Shown in pieces: positions 8,574-17,746 of a DNA stretch of 64,000 bases (positions are counted from its first letter, which is position 1; every line of letters starts with the position of its first letter). The notes under the pieces are model-generated. The model was not told the DNA's origin and did not search any database. It saw only the letters and a program-made list of their open reading frames with translations. The translations under genes were made by a program, and so were the position numbers. Source of the DNA: Alphaproteobacteria bacterium (GTDB lineage Bacteria; Pseudomonadota; Alphaproteobacteria; SHVP01); NCBI GenBank assembly GCA_016869765.1, contig VGES01000017.1, positions 1 through 64,000 on the forward strand. Reading direction: 5' to 3'.

Positions 8574-9758
8574 ATGGACAACGTTCCCAATATCGATGAC
8601 GTGGTGCAGCCCACGCACGACGAGCACTCGCGTCAACGTTTCGTTTCGGTGTTGCGCAAGCACGTGCTCACCGAGTTCGCGGCCGATGTCCGCACCGTCT
8701 ACGACAAACGCGCGGCACCGCGCTTCACCCGCAAGCATGGCCGTGCGCCCAAGACCGGTCTCGAAATTCGCAAGGAGATGAAAGACGAACCGGCATTCCA
8801 GGAATGGATCGCGCTGATGCAGCAGGCGCAGTACATGACCTGGTGGTCGGTGCAGCCGGCGATCGAGCGCAGGATTCCGGAGCTCGTGCAGGTGGCCAGG
8901 GCCGCGGCGGCGGCCAACCCGACCGGTGGCTCGCTACGCCTCGATCCCTCGGTCGAGATTCCGAAGACCGTGACCGAGCTCGACGTGCATCTGATGCCCG
9001 GGTGTTTCCACACCGAGCACGTCACCGACGACGTCGCCCAGGGCGCGCTTTACCATTTCGGCACGCAGGTGTTTTCGGGCGGCCTCAGTCATCGTTTGCG
9101 CGGCGGCTGGGGCGCAACGACGGCGCAATTCCTCAAGATTCGTTATCCCCACTTCCGGCCGGCGAAATACCTCGACCTCGGCTGCACCGTTGGGCGCGAG
9201 ATGTTCTCGATCATGGATGCGTTTCCGGCGGCGGAAACCTTTGCCGTCGACGTCGCTGCGCCGGCGTTGCGCTACGCCCACGCCCGCGCCCAGGCGCTCG
9301 GCAAGACGGTGCATTTCAGCCAGCAGAACGCCGAGCGGCTCGATTTCCCGGACAACAGCTTCGACCTCGTGACGACGAGTTTTTTCTATCACGAGATCAG
9401 CGTGCAATCGGGGCGCAAGATCGCCAAGGAAGCGTTCCGCGTCCTGAAGCCCGGCGGGTTGATGATCAACCAGGAAATGATGCCGGTCGCCGCCGCCAAG
9501 GATCCGTACTACGACTTCACCGCCGACACGTGGAACGAGTTCTACAACAACGAACCGTTCGTCGGTGCGTTCCGTCGCCAGAACCTGCGCAAGGTGTTTA
9601 CCGACGCGGGCTTCAAGGCCGCCAACTATCTCGAGATCAAGTTGCCGAACTACGGCACCTGGCCCGACGCGGTGTTCGCCGCCTGCGTGCGCGGCGAAGC
9701 CGTGCCGCCGGAGGTCGAGAACGGCCAGGCGTGGTTCTCGTTCGGCGCCTGGAAGTAG
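8574..9758 (+). CDS. Class I SAM-dependent methyltransferase with long N-terminal extension
   Basis: 394 residues. A helical N-terminal region of about 190 residues of unknown role precedes a Rossmann-type methyltransferase domain. Motif I is YLDLGCTVGREMFS (near residue 202), the acidic end of strand 2 is FAVDVAAPAL, and motif IV is DLVTTSFFYHEIS. KEAFRVLKPGG then follows, as in UbiE-type enzymes. The Gly-rich loop is GCTVG rather than the common GCGTG. Small-molecule methylation is likely; the acceptor is unknown. The next small gene starts 7 bases downstream. Confidence 0.85.
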   Translation: MDNVPNIDDVVQPTHDEHSRQRFVSVLRKHVLTEFAADVRTVYDKRAAPRFTRKHGRAPKTGLEIRKEMKDEPAFQEWIALMQQAQYMTWWSVQPAIERRIPELVQVARAAAAANPTGGSLRLDPSVEIPKTVTELDVHLMPGCFHTEHVTDDVAQGALYHFGTQVFSGGLSHRLRGGWGATTAQFLKIRYPHFRPAKYLDLGCTVGREMFSIMDAFPAAETFAVDVAAPALRYAHARAQALGKTVHFSQQNAERLDFPDNSFDLVTTSFFYHEISVQSGRKIAKEAFRVLKPGGLMINQEMMPVAAAKDPYYDFTADTWNEFYNNEPFVGAFRRQNLRKVFTDAGFKAANYLEIKLPNYGTWPDAVFAACVRGEAVPPEVENGQAWFSFGAWK

Positions 9759-9765
9759 CCCGGTC

Positions 9766-10110
9766 ATGGTGTCGCTGCCGCGGCGGGCGAAGGGGCCCAA
9801 ACGGCCGATCTTCGCCGATCCGGTCACCGAACACCTGATGGCGATGGTGGTGGCGCTGACCGGCGAGTTGTCGGTGGCGCGCGAACGCCTCGACACCGTC
9901 GAACGCCTGCTCGATCGGCGCGGCGTGCTCAAACGCACCGAGGTCGAAGCCTTCCGCCCCGATGCCGCCATCGAAGGGGAGCGGTTCAAGGAGCGCGACG
10001 AACTGATCGGCCGCGTGTTCCAGGTGCTGCACGAAGAGGCCGAACGCGCCACGCTCGAAGCCGAGCGCAGCACCGTGAAGCGCCCGCCCGCCAAACGCCG
10101 CAAGCGATAG
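9766..10110 (+). CDS. Small basic hypothetical protein with coiled-coil-like helix
   Basis: 114 residues. The ATG at 9766 lies 7 bases after the methyltransferase stop, so co-translation is likely. The middle (about residues 22-60) is a long amphipathic helix (VTEHLMAMVVALTGELSVAR) and the tail is Lys/Arg-rich (PPAKRRKR). I do not recognise a family. Its tight coupling to the methyltransferase suggests an accessory protein; this is inference only. Confidence 0.65.
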   Translation: MVSLPRRAKGPKRPIFADPVTEHLMAMVVALTGELSVARERLDTVERLLDRRGVLKRTEVEAFRPDAAIEGERFKERDELIGRVFQVLHEEAERATLEAERSTVKRPPAKRRKR

Positions 10111-10123
10111 GTCGCGCTCCGCG

Positions 10124-10477
10124 ATGAGTATTCGCCGAGAGGACTTGGACGCGGGACGTGTCGACTTTCGTGGCCAGATCACGGAGCGCCGGTTACCACT
10201 GGTCCATCCCGGTCGAATTCTGCGCCGGGAGTTCCTCGAGCCTCTCGACCTCAGCGTCTATGCGCTCGCCAAAGCGATCAAAGTCCCTCGCTCGCGGATC
10301 AACGACATCGTGCTTGGTCGTCGCGCCATCACGATCGATACGGCGCTTCGGCTCGGTCGGTACTTCGGCACGACACCGGAGTTCTGGACCAATCTGCAGC
10401 TTCGCAACGACTTGGAAGTGGCCAAGGGGCCGCTGGCTCGTTGCATCGCGCGCGAAGTGGCGCCACGCGCCGCGTGA
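10124..10477 (+). CDS. HigA-like antitoxin (XRE family), no toxin partner
   Basis: 117 residues. The N-terminal VHPGRILRREFLEPLDLS is the standard HigA opening. The HTH continues with VYALAKAIKVPRSRINDIV, and TPEFWTNLQLRNDLEVA closes the domain. No RelE/HigB-like frame lies on either side: upstream is the small basic protein, downstream a palindromic repeat and then the VOC gene. It is either a solitary antitoxin or a stand-alone regulator. Confidence 0.85.
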   Translation: MSIRREDLDAGRVDFRGQITERRLPLVHPGRILRREFLEPLDLSVYALAKAIKVPRSRINDIVLGRRAITIDTALRLGRYFGTTPEFWTNLQLRNDLEVAKGPLARCIAREVAPRAA

Positions 10478-10491
10478 TCACCCGAGGCGCG

Positions 10492-10573
10492 CCTCACCCG
10501 GCACGCTTCGCGTGCCACCCTCTCCCGCATCTTGTGGGAGAGGGCAGAGCGCCGAAGGCGCGAGGGTGAGGGC
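10492..10573. repeat. Intergenic palindromic repeat, copy 2
   Basis: Almost identical to the core of the 7841 copy (CCTCACCCGGCACGCTTCGC at the left end, the CTCTCCCGCA hairpin, then GAGGGTGAGGG). It lies three bases past the VOC gene stop. The VOC 3' end and this repeat together are the source-like block found again at 7841-8039. Confidence 0.85.
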
Positions 10574-10575
10574 AG

Positions 10576-11475
10576 CTAACTTTCGATCAGCTCGATGTAT
10601 TCGCCCGAGGAGCCGAGGCAGGTGCCGACGCGCCGGCCATCGTAGGGCGCGCCGTGGATCGGCCGCGGCGGAGCGATGAACGGCAGCTTCACCTTGGCGA
10701 GCGAATCGACGGCAAACGACACCATGCCGACGCCGGGCGGCAGGGCGCCCGGGTCGCGCGGCCGCTCGCGGGCCACCGACGGATAGTTGTCGATCTCGAT
10801 CAGGCATTGTCCGTCGAGCACGACCGTGCAGATCTGCATCGGGGTGTCCTCGGGCAGGTCGTTGGCCCGATTGAAGAACCCGATCACGGCCGGCCGGTCG
10901 ACGTTGGGTTTGGTGTCGAAGTGTGTCGTGTAGAAGTCGCGCGCTGCCGTCATGCTGCGGCTGCCGAGCACCATGATGAAAATCCGGTCGATGAACGACT
11001 TGGCGGTCGGCAGGTAGGGGCGCGACGGGTCCTTGAGAATCCGCGTCAGATAGAGCACCTCGTTGCACGGTCCTTCGAACTGTGCGGCGCGGATGAAACC
11101 CGAGGTGCCGACCTCTTTGGGCCCACCGATATGGACGAAAGGCGAACCCTGGAGGTGTCCGGGCGTCGCCTCGACGTCCGTGATGACGATCTCCATCGAG
11201 TGCCAGCCATGGGTCGTCATCGCCTTGTAACCGGGAACGCGGGGTCCTTCGACGAAGCGAATCCATGTCGCATCGCCGCTCGCCGGCCGGGTGACCGCAA
11301 AGCGGCGCCCGGTCATGGCCGGGGTGCCCCACGCGCCGGCCGCCTCAACCTCGATCCTACCGGTGGCGATCGCGCGGTAGCCCAAATAGCGGTCGTAGGC
11401 GGCAATGGTCGCGTCGAAGTCCGGCGCGAGCACGGTCGCGCCAGCGATCGGCCCGAGACATGGTTTGTCGGACAT
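10576..11475 (-). CDS. Two-module VOC (glyoxalase/bleomycin-resistance fold) protein
   Basis: 299 residues. The first module opens with GATVLAPDFDATIAAYDRYL (about residues 13-32). The second starts near residue 163 (DRIFIMVLGSRSMTAARDFY) and ends in GEYIELIE. These are paired beta-alpha-beta-beta-beta units of the vicinal-oxygen-chelate superfamily. The His/Glu metal ligands are not convincing in the first module, so a binding or lyase role is as likely as a dioxygenase. The last codons of this gene have a displaced copy at 7974-8039. Confidence 0.75.
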   Translation of the reverse strand: MSDKPCLGPIAGATVLAPDFDATIAAYDRYLGYRAIATGRIEVEAAGAWGTPAMTGRRFAVTRPASGDATWIRFVEGPRVPGYKAMTTHGWHSMEIVITDVEATPGHLQGSPFVHIGGPKEVGTSGFIRAAQFEGPCNEVLYLTRILKDPSRPYLPTAKSFIDRIFIMVLGSRSMTAARDFYTTHFDTKPNVDRPAVIGFFNRANDLPEDTPMQICTVVLDGQCLIEIDNYPSVARERPRDPGALPPGVGMVSFAVDSLAKVKLPFIAPPRPIHGAPYDGRRVGTCLGSSGEYIELIES

Positions 11476-11590
11476 GGCCCCTCCCCAGGGTTTGGTGCGG
11501 CACTCTAGCCCACGACGGCGCGGGCGCGGTCGGCGAAATTGTGGGGCGGCCTCTGGTTACGGCGCGCGAAGAACGTTAAGACGACCGGTC

Positions 11591-11650
11591 ATGCGCCACG
11601 CTTCACCGTTTGCCAACCTGAGTCTGCCACTGATCGCAGCGCCGATGTTA
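11591..11650 (+). pseudogene. N-terminal stub of a nitronate monooxygenase gene
   Basis: Translation from the ATG at 11591 gives PFANLSLPLIAAPM by residue 19, the typical start of nitronate monooxygenase (2-nitropropane dioxygenase, FMN-binding barrel). After APM the expected continuation is absent and the frame runs through unrelated residues to a stop near the nadB start. About 300 residues of such an enzyme are missing. Confidence 0.6.
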
Positions 11651-11733
11651 TTCAAAGAGCGTCATCGCCTGTTGCGGCCGGGTGAGCGGATGATCCAGCG
11701 GGACGGGCGAGAACTCGTCCGGCGCCCCCTCCC

Positions 11734-13263
11734 ATGACGTTCCATGCGGACCAGGACCGAGTCGTCGTGGTGGGGGCCGGCATCGGGGGGCTCGCCACCG
11801 CGCTCAAGCTCGCGCCGATGCCGGTCACCGTCCTGAGCGCGGCGCCCATTGGCCAGGGCGCTGCAACCGCCTGGGCGCAAGGCGGGATCGCCGCCGCCAT
11901 CGGGCCCGACGACAGCGCCGCCCGCCATCGCGACGACACGTTGGCGGTTGCTTGCGGCATCGCCGACCCCGAGGTGGTGGCCGTGGTGGCCGGGGAAGCG
12001 CCGGGGTGTGTCGCCGAACTGATGGCCCTCGGCGTGCCATTCGATCGCGCCGCCGACGGGGCCTTTCACCTGGGGCGGGAAGGCGGCCACAGCCGCCGGC
12101 GCGTGCTGCATGCCGTGGGCGATCGCAGTGGCGCCGAGATCCTGCGGGTGCTCTTGGCGGTGGCCCGCGCGCATCCGTCGATCACGCTCGTCGGCAACAG
12201 CGAGGCCGAAGTGCTGCTCCAGGATGAGGGACGCGTCGCGGGTGTCGTCATGCGCCATGGCAGCGAGCGCACGGCGATTGCCGGTCGGGCGGTGGTGCTC
12301 GCGACCGGCGGCATCGGCGGTCTCTACCGCTACACCACGAACCCGACGACCGCGAGGGGGCGCGGCGTGGCGCTGGCCGCCCGCGCCGGGGCGACGCTCG
12401 CCGATCTCGAGTTCATCCAGTTCCATCCCACGGCGCTGCGGGTCGATCGCGATCCGATGCCGCTCGTGACCGAGGCCCTGCGCGGCGAAGGGGCGGTGCT
12501 GATCGACGAGCATGGGCGGCGCCTGATGACGGGGCGGCATCCGTTGGCCGACCTCGCGCCGCGCGACATCGTGGCGCGCGCGATCTGGCGTCATCGGCGG
12601 AATGGGGGCGAGGTCTATCTCGATGCGCGTCAGGTCGCAGGCGGGGCGTTCCCCGAGCACTTCCCGACCGTGTATGCCGCGTGCATCGCGGCCGGGATCG
12701 ATCCGACCGAGACCGCGATCCCGGTGGCCCCCGCGGCGCATTACCAGATGGGCGGGGTCAAGATCGACATCGATGGGAGATCGTCTGTCGCAGGCCTGTG
12801 GGCGGTGGGCGAGGTGTCGGCCTCTGGCCTGCATGGCGCCAACCGGCTGGCCTCGAATTCGCTTTTGGAGGCGCTGGTGTTCGCGCGGCGGGCCGCCTCG
12901 GCCATCAAGAGCGAAACGAGCGCGCGCGTCCGGCCGATGCCGCCGCCGCCGGATGGGCCGCCGATCGCGGCCGCCGACCGGGCGTTGATCGCGCGCCTGC
13001 GGACGACGATGAACGATGCCGTAGGGCTCGAACGCCAGGCCGACGACCTCGTGGCGGCGGCCAAGTCGATGCGCGGACTTGCCGAGGAAGCACAGACGCT
13101 CGCCCGCGCGACCCAGGACGCCGTGCTGGTCGGTCGGTTGGTCACCTGCGCCGCCGAGCGCCGTCGCGAGAGCCGGGGCGCCCACTACCGCCGCGACTTC
13201 CCCGACACCGTCCCGGCCGCGGCACATCGCTCGGTCCTGTCGCTCGCTGATCTCGACGCCTGA
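11734..13263 (+). CDS. nadB: L-aspartate oxidase
   Basis: 509 residues. It makes iminoaspartate from L-aspartate in the quinolinate branch of NAD synthesis. The FAD dinucleotide motif VVVVGAGIGGLATA lies at residues 10-23. Further family blocks are AWAQGGIAA, EGGHSRRRVLHA, EFIQFHPTAL, PVAPAAHYQMGGVK and the FAD-binding ending GLHGANRLASNSLLEALVF. The helical C-terminal domain is present though short. NadA and NadC are not in the window, although they often accompany nadB. The preceding 250 bases hold only the nitronate monooxygenase stub. Confidence 0.92.
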   Translation: MTFHADQDRVVVVGAGIGGLATALKLAPMPVTVLSAAPIGQGAATAWAQGGIAAAIGPDDSAARHRDDTLAVACGIADPEVVAVVAGEAPGCVAELMALGVPFDRAADGAFHLGREGGHSRRRVLHAVGDRSGAEILRVLLAVARAHPSITLVGNSEAEVLLQDEGRVAGVVMRHGSERTAIAGRAVVLATGGIGGLYRYTTNPTTARGRGVALAARAGATLADLEFIQFHPTALRVDRDPMPLVTEALRGEGAVLIDEHGRRLMTGRHPLADLAPRDIVARAIWRHRRNGGEVYLDARQVAGGAFPEHFPTVYAACIAAGIDPTETAIPVAPAAHYQMGGVKIDIDGRSSVAGLWAVGEVSASGLHGANRLASNSLLEALVFARRAASAIKSETSARVRPMPPPPDGPPIAAADRALIARLRTTMNDAVGLERQADDLVAAAKSMRGLAEEAQTLARATQDAVLVGRLVTCAAERRRESRGAHYRRDFPDTVPAAAHRSVLSLADLDA

Positions 13264-13335
13264 CGTCGCGCTTGCCAGCGCGGGCGGGCGCGCTCAAAGT
13301 CGATCATCCCCGCCGATCGGGCGTTCGTTCCGTTC

Positions 13336-14577
13336 ATGTCCCTGCGTCATACGCTGTCCCGTCGCCTCGCGCTGTTCCGTCAGCCGGAGTTCCGTCGCCT
13401 CTGGCTCGTCGGCACGCTGGCCGAGGGCATGCGCTGGGTCGAGATGTTGACGATGAGCGTCTACATCTACGAAGTGACGCGGTCGGCCCTCGCGGTCGCG
13501 TTCTTCAACTTCCTGCGCCTGATCCCGCTGCTCCTCATGGGCGCGTTCACCGGTTCGCTCGCCGAGCGTCTCGATCGCAAGCGCCTGTATGTGGGTGGGC
13601 TCGCGATCACGACCATGGCGACCGGCTTCGTCGGCGTGCTCGCGCTGTTCGACCGGATCGAGCTTTGGCACATCGCATTGGCGACGCTCATCGGAGGCAT
13701 CGCCTTCACGACCGAGTTCCCCGTACGCCGCAATCTCCTGGCCGACGTCGCGGGCGAACAGAACGTCGGCGCGGCGATAGGCATCGACAGCATCACGCGG
13801 CAGTGCATGCGCATGGCGGGACCCGCCGCAGGTGGCATTCTGCTCCAGGAGACCGGTCTTGCCGGGACCTACCTCACCGAAACCGTGGTCTACGCCCTCT
13901 GTCTCGTGCTGGTGATCAGAATGCGCGAGCGGCGCAGCCCCGCAACGGCCGTGCCGCCGACCACGCGGCCGAGCCTCATCGCCGACACCATTGCGGGCAT
14001 TCGCACGGTGCGGGCCCATCGCGCGCTCGCCGGTATCCTGCTCGTGAGCCTCGTCGCGCAAATCCTGCTGTTTCCCTATGGCCGGCTGATCCCGGTGATC
14101 GGCAAGGACGTTCTCGAACTGACCCCCGCGCTCGTCGGGGTGCTTGCCTCGGCAGAAGGGATGGGCGCCCTCGTGGGCGCCAGCCTTTGCACCGCCTTCA
14201 TCGAGCCGCGCCACTATCGCCAGGCGTACTTCATTGGCAGCGCGGGCTTCGGCATCGGCATCATCGCGTTCTCCCTGGCGCCGACCTTTGGCTTGGCGAT
14301 CGCGGCGCTGTTCGTGGCCGGGCTCGGCATCGGCTTTTTCTCGAACATGCAGGTGACATTGCCGCAGTTCCGCTCGCCCCCGGGCATGCGCGGCCGGATG
14401 ATGGGGCTCCTCAGCGTCGTCATCGGCATCGGCCCGTTCGGCGTGCTCTACGCCGGTGGACTCGCCGAATGGCTGGGCACCCAGAACGCGATTACCCTCA
14501 TCGGCGTACAGGCGTTGATCGCGCTCGGCGCCCTCGCGCTCTACTGGAACGGGCGTAGCGACCGCGCGGTTCCATAA
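13336..14577 (+). CDS. MFS transporter (EntS/MFS_3-like exporter)
   Basis: 413 residues with about 12 hydrophobic segments. The start LFRQPEFRRLWLVGTLAEGM and the loop GSLAERLDRKRL are typical of the MFS_3/EntS group, often efflux pumps for drugs or siderophores. The ending is a short polar tail. It lies 72 bases after nadB and 12 bases before the tandem nitrilase, so it may be co-transcribed with the latter. The substrate is unknown. Confidence 0.82.
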   Translation: MSLRHTLSRRLALFRQPEFRRLWLVGTLAEGMRWVEMLTMSVYIYEVTRSALAVAFFNFLRLIPLLLMGAFTGSLAERLDRKRLYVGGLAITTMATGFVGVLALFDRIELWHIALATLIGGIAFTTEFPVRRNLLADVAGEQNVGAAIGIDSITRQCMRMAGPAAGGILLQETGLAGTYLTETVVYALCLVLVIRMRERRSPATAVPPTTRPSLIADTIAGIRTVRAHRALAGILLVSLVAQILLFPYGRLIPVIGKDVLELTPALVGVLASAEGMGALVGASLCTAFIEPRHYRQAYFIGSAGFGIGIIAFSLAPTFGLAIAALFVAGLGIGFFSNMQVTLPQFRSPPGMRGRMMGLLSVVIGIGPFGVLYAGGLAEWLGTQNAITLIGVQALIALGALALYWNGRSDRAVP

Positions 14578-14589
14578 CCTCTGGCATTC

Positions 14590-16563
14590 GTGCGGCAAAA
14601 CGGGTCTGCTGGTGCGCCCCAAGCGAAGGAGCGTTCGGTGTTGGTCATTGTGCAGGTGTCGTGGTCGGTCGAGGCGTTGGCCGGCGAGGTCAAGGCGCTG
14701 ATCGAGGTCGCGAGGCGCCACACGGGCGGCGATCCGCTGGTGCTGCTGCCGCTCGCCGCGGCCTCAGGCGCGCCACCGGAAACCAAGGTGAGCGAGGCGT
14801 TGGTCGCGCTGGCGCGCGCCACGAGCACAACCATCGCGGCCGCGGCGCTCGTCGCCGCGCCGGGCGGCGAGCGCCGCACGGTCGCCTTCCTGGCTTCGGG
14901 CGCAGGCCTGCTGCTGCGCACGCCCAAGGTGACACCCGATCTCATCGAGGGCTACACGGATTCGACCAGTGCGCTCACCGAGCCAGCCGCCTTCGCGATC
15001 GCCAAGACGGCGCACGGCCACATTGCGCTGTTGCCGGGCGAAGACGTCTTGATGCCGCACCTCGTGCGCGCCGCCGCGCTCAACGGGGCCGAGCTGGTCT
15101 TGAATTCGATGCGCGAGCAGACCGACGACGGCTTCGAGATTCGCCAGATCGTCCGTCGGGCGCGGGCCTACGAGAACACGATGTATCTGGCGCACGCCGC
15201 GCCCGCCGAAGTCGCCCAGGACGGTGTGCGGGTGCGTTTGCCGGCGGCTTCGGCACTGTGTGATTGGACCGGCAAGGGTGTTCGCGCCGAAGGCGGTGAG
15301 ACGTTCCTGTTCTGCGACTACGACCTGCAGAAGCTGCGCCGCGTCCGCCGCGCCCCGGGCGCCAACTTCCCGGCGATCGTACGCACTGGCGTCTATGCGC
15401 CCGGCTATCGCGAACGGGCCAAGGTGAACCGGCCGCCGGCCCCAGGATCGAAGGGCGCATGGGTCGAGGAGGGCAAGCGCCGCGCCCAAGCCAATGCCAG
15501 GCCGAGCGCGCATCAGGTGCAGACCAACTACCCGATCGTCATCGCCCAACACGTCGTGCACATTCTGCGCACCGCCGGTGCAGCCGAGGAGATCAAGATG
15601 CGCAACGTGGCGAGTGCGTTGTCCTTGATCGAGCCCCGGGTCGGACGCACCGGCGCCCGGCTCGCGATCTTCCCAGAGTTCTTCGTCACCGGCGCGCAGG
15701 TGCCGCGGGGTCCCGAGGTGTGGGCCAAGATTGGCGTGCGCTTCCCCGGGCCCGAGGCCGATGCGCTCGCGGCCTTCGCCCAGAAGCACAAGATCTACAT
15801 CGCGGGCGGCGTGTTCGAGGTCGACGATGCCTGGCCCGGGCGGTTCTTCAACACCGCGTTCATCTTCGATGATTCCGGCAACCTCGTGCATCGCTACCGC
15901 AAGATCCACTGTGCCGATCTGATGGGCACGTTGCCGGTGACCACGCCGGGCAGCGTGTTCACCCGATACGTCGACAAGTACGGTTACGACCACCTGTTCC
16001 CCGTCGCCGACACGCCTATAGGACGGATCGGCACGATGATCTGCTTCGACATCAATTTCCCGGAGACGGCGCGGGCCCTGGTCGCCAACGGGGCCGAGAT
16101 TCTCCTGCATCCCACGTCCGAGCCGCACAACGCCGGGCGCGCCGCCTGGGAGTTCGGTCGCCGTTCGCGCGCGTTCGAGAACACGGCCTACGTGGTGTCA
16201 GCCGCCATGGGTGGGGAATACCTGAACGAGGGCGACACCGTGCCCAACCTCTATTCGCGCGGGCATGCGAAGCTCGTCAACTTCGACGGTTCGGTACAGG
16301 CCGTCGCCGATGGGCCGGGGCGGATCGCGCTCGACGGCCGTATCGATCTTGTCGCCCTGCGACGGGCAAGAGCGAACCCGAGAGTCAATCTGGCGTTGTG
16401 GGACGAGCCAGCCGTGTACGCGGGAATCTACGATTTGGGGCGGGGGATGCCCAATGATCTGTGGGCCGATCCGTCGTCCCCTTATCCCTACCGCGGCATG
16501 CAACCCACCAAGGATGTGATCGCCCGCTACGAACGGGACGGCCTCTACGCGCCGCCGGGCTGA
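14590..16563 (+). CDS. Tandem carbon-nitrogen hydrolase (inactive-looking N-domain, active C-domain)
   Basis: 657 residues, about twice the usual nitrilase length, from a GTG; a second GTG at 14638 is possible. The C-terminal unit (about 310-600) keeps the catalytic set: Glu363 in FPEFF, Lys438 in YRKIHC and Cys485 in MICFDINFPE. The N-terminal unit (about 18-270) follows the same fold, including the block RAAALNGAELVLNSM, but has LLPLAAA where the Glu belongs and no Cys at the nucleophile site (LLPGEDVL). Hydrolysis of an amide or nitrile by the second unit is likely; the first may be structural. The MFS gene 12 bases upstream could handle its substrate or product. Confidence 0.85.
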   Translation: MRQNGSAGAPQAKERSVLVIVQVSWSVEALAGEVKALIEVARRHTGGDPLVLLPLAAASGAPPETKVSEALVALARATSTTIAAAALVAAPGGERRTVAFLASGAGLLLRTPKVTPDLIEGYTDSTSALTEPAAFAIAKTAHGHIALLPGEDVLMPHLVRAAALNGAELVLNSMREQTDDGFEIRQIVRRARAYENTMYLAHAAPAEVAQDGVRVRLPAASALCDWTGKGVRAEGGETFLFCDYDLQKLRRVRRAPGANFPAIVRTGVYAPGYRERAKVNRPPAPGSKGAWVEEGKRRAQANARPSAHQVQTNYPIVIAQHVVHILRTAGAAEEIKMRNVASALSLIEPRVGRTGARLAIFPEFFVTGAQVPRGPEVWAKIGVRFPGPEADALAAFAQKHKIYIAGGVFEVDDAWPGRFFNTAFIFDDSGNLVHRYRKIHCADLMGTLPVTTPGSVFTRYVDKYGYDHLFPVADTPIGRIGTMICFDINFPETARALVANGAEILLHPTSEPHNAGRAAWEFGRRSRAFENTAYVVSAAMGGEYLNEGDTVPNLYSRGHAKLVNFDGSVQAVADGPGRIALDGRIDLVALRRARANPRVNLALWDEPAVYAGIYDLGRGMPNDLWADPSSPYPYRGMQPTKDVIARYERDGLYAPPG

Positions 16564-16647
16564 CCCGCGTTCTCCTCCGCAAATGGCCCGGACGGTCGGT
16601 TCGTCCCGTCGGTGAGGAAATCGCGAGCTGCGAAAGCGGGACCGAAT

Positions 16648-17589
16648 TCAGTCGCTTCGATCGAATGCCGCCCAAACGAGTTCATCGATGGCGACGTCGA
16701 ACGTCGTTGCGCCGGAAAGACGAGAGATCACGCCTGGCGGATAGGGCCGTCCGGGAATCGTGTGCCCGCCGCCCTCGACACGACATGCAATGACACGCCC
16801 CCCGAACCTCGCGCACCGCTCGCTCAAGGACAGCCATACCCTCGTTCCGTCGTCCGGCGACCTATCGGGGAGCTGAACGACGACCGGCTCTTCCGTGCAA
16901 CCGTTCGCACGGCGCCAAAATGCCGCCGTGTCGTTCGCGGATACGACCTCGCCTCGATCCCGCATGCCCATCGGAACGACCCGTCCGCCTTCCCATGGCA
17001 TAAGCGTATCCTTCGTTCCCGCGACAAGAAGGACCGTCAATCCCGCCTGCGGCGCGCAGCTCCCCAGAAGCGGCCGGGGCATGTGTGCGACGATCGCTCC
17101 AATTCCGGCAAATCGCGTGGTCCGCTCGCAGGCCAACCGCATGGCCATCATTCCGCCGTTCGAGACGCCGAGAACGACCACCTTTCGTGGATCGGCCACG
17201 CCATGGGAGACGAGATGGGTAACGAGATCCTCGATGAACGCGACATCGTCGATCGGGCCGTGGCCCGGGCGATTGACTTCGACCTCGCGTCCAACATTCC
17301 AGACGCCGTCGATACCGTCGGGATAGGCGACGGCGAACCCGCGCGACGACGCGGATGGGCTTAGTCCCATCAAACTCCGCATTTGTCGACTGTTTCCCCC
17401 GCCGCCATGCAATACAATTAGGAGCGGCGCAGGGAGCGGTTTCGCCGGCACGTCGATGATGAATGTCCGCGGCGGCCCGGAGGGGCGTGTCAGGATCGAC
17501 GCGTCTTGGGCGAGGACAGATACGGGAAGCGTCACTGCACAAACAAAGAGGAAGGCTATTACTTGGCGCGCGGACACTTCAACCGACAT
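16648..17589 (-). CDS. Secreted PHB-depolymerase/feruloyl-esterase-like hydrolase (CE1, LpqC type)
   Basis: 313 residues from the ATG at 17589, which places a signal peptide first (ARQVIAFLFVCAVTLPVSVL, cleavage near AQDA). The fold is alpha/beta hydrolase: oxyanion strand LIVLHGGGGNSRQ, nucleophile elbow GVSNGG, an acid probably in AGTKDTLMPWEGG, and His in VEGGGHT. This matches the COG3509 esterases that act on polyhydroxybutyrate or feruloyl esters. Base composition looks somewhat less GC-rich than its neighbours. It is transcribed divergently from the flavin oxidoreductase at 17747. Confidence 0.83.
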   Translation of the reverse strand: MSVEVSARQVIAFLFVCAVTLPVSVLAQDASILTRPSGPPRTFIIDVPAKPLPAPLLIVLHGGGGNSRQMRSLMGLSPSASSRGFAVAYPDGIDGVWNVGREVEVNRPGHGPIDDVAFIEDLVTHLVSHGVADPRKVVVLGVSNGGMMAMRLACERTTRFAGIGAIVAHMPRPLLGSCAPQAGLTVLLVAGTKDTLMPWEGGRVVPMGMRDRGEVVSANDTAAFWRRANGCTEEPVVVQLPDRSPDDGTRVWLSLSERCARFGGRVIACRVEGGGHTIPGRPYPPGVISRLSGATTFDVAIDELVWAAFDRSD

Positions 17590-17746
17590 TCCCCAAATGG
17601 ACCCCTGGAACGATGCAAACCCTAGCAGTTTGGCCGGTTCCGGGGAATCCATGGGCGGGCATCTAAATCGGTCTTGCAAGGTTCCGTGAGACCTTGCCCC
17701 ACCGGTGGACGACGAGCGGCGCCGCCCGCCAACGAGAGGATCGAAG

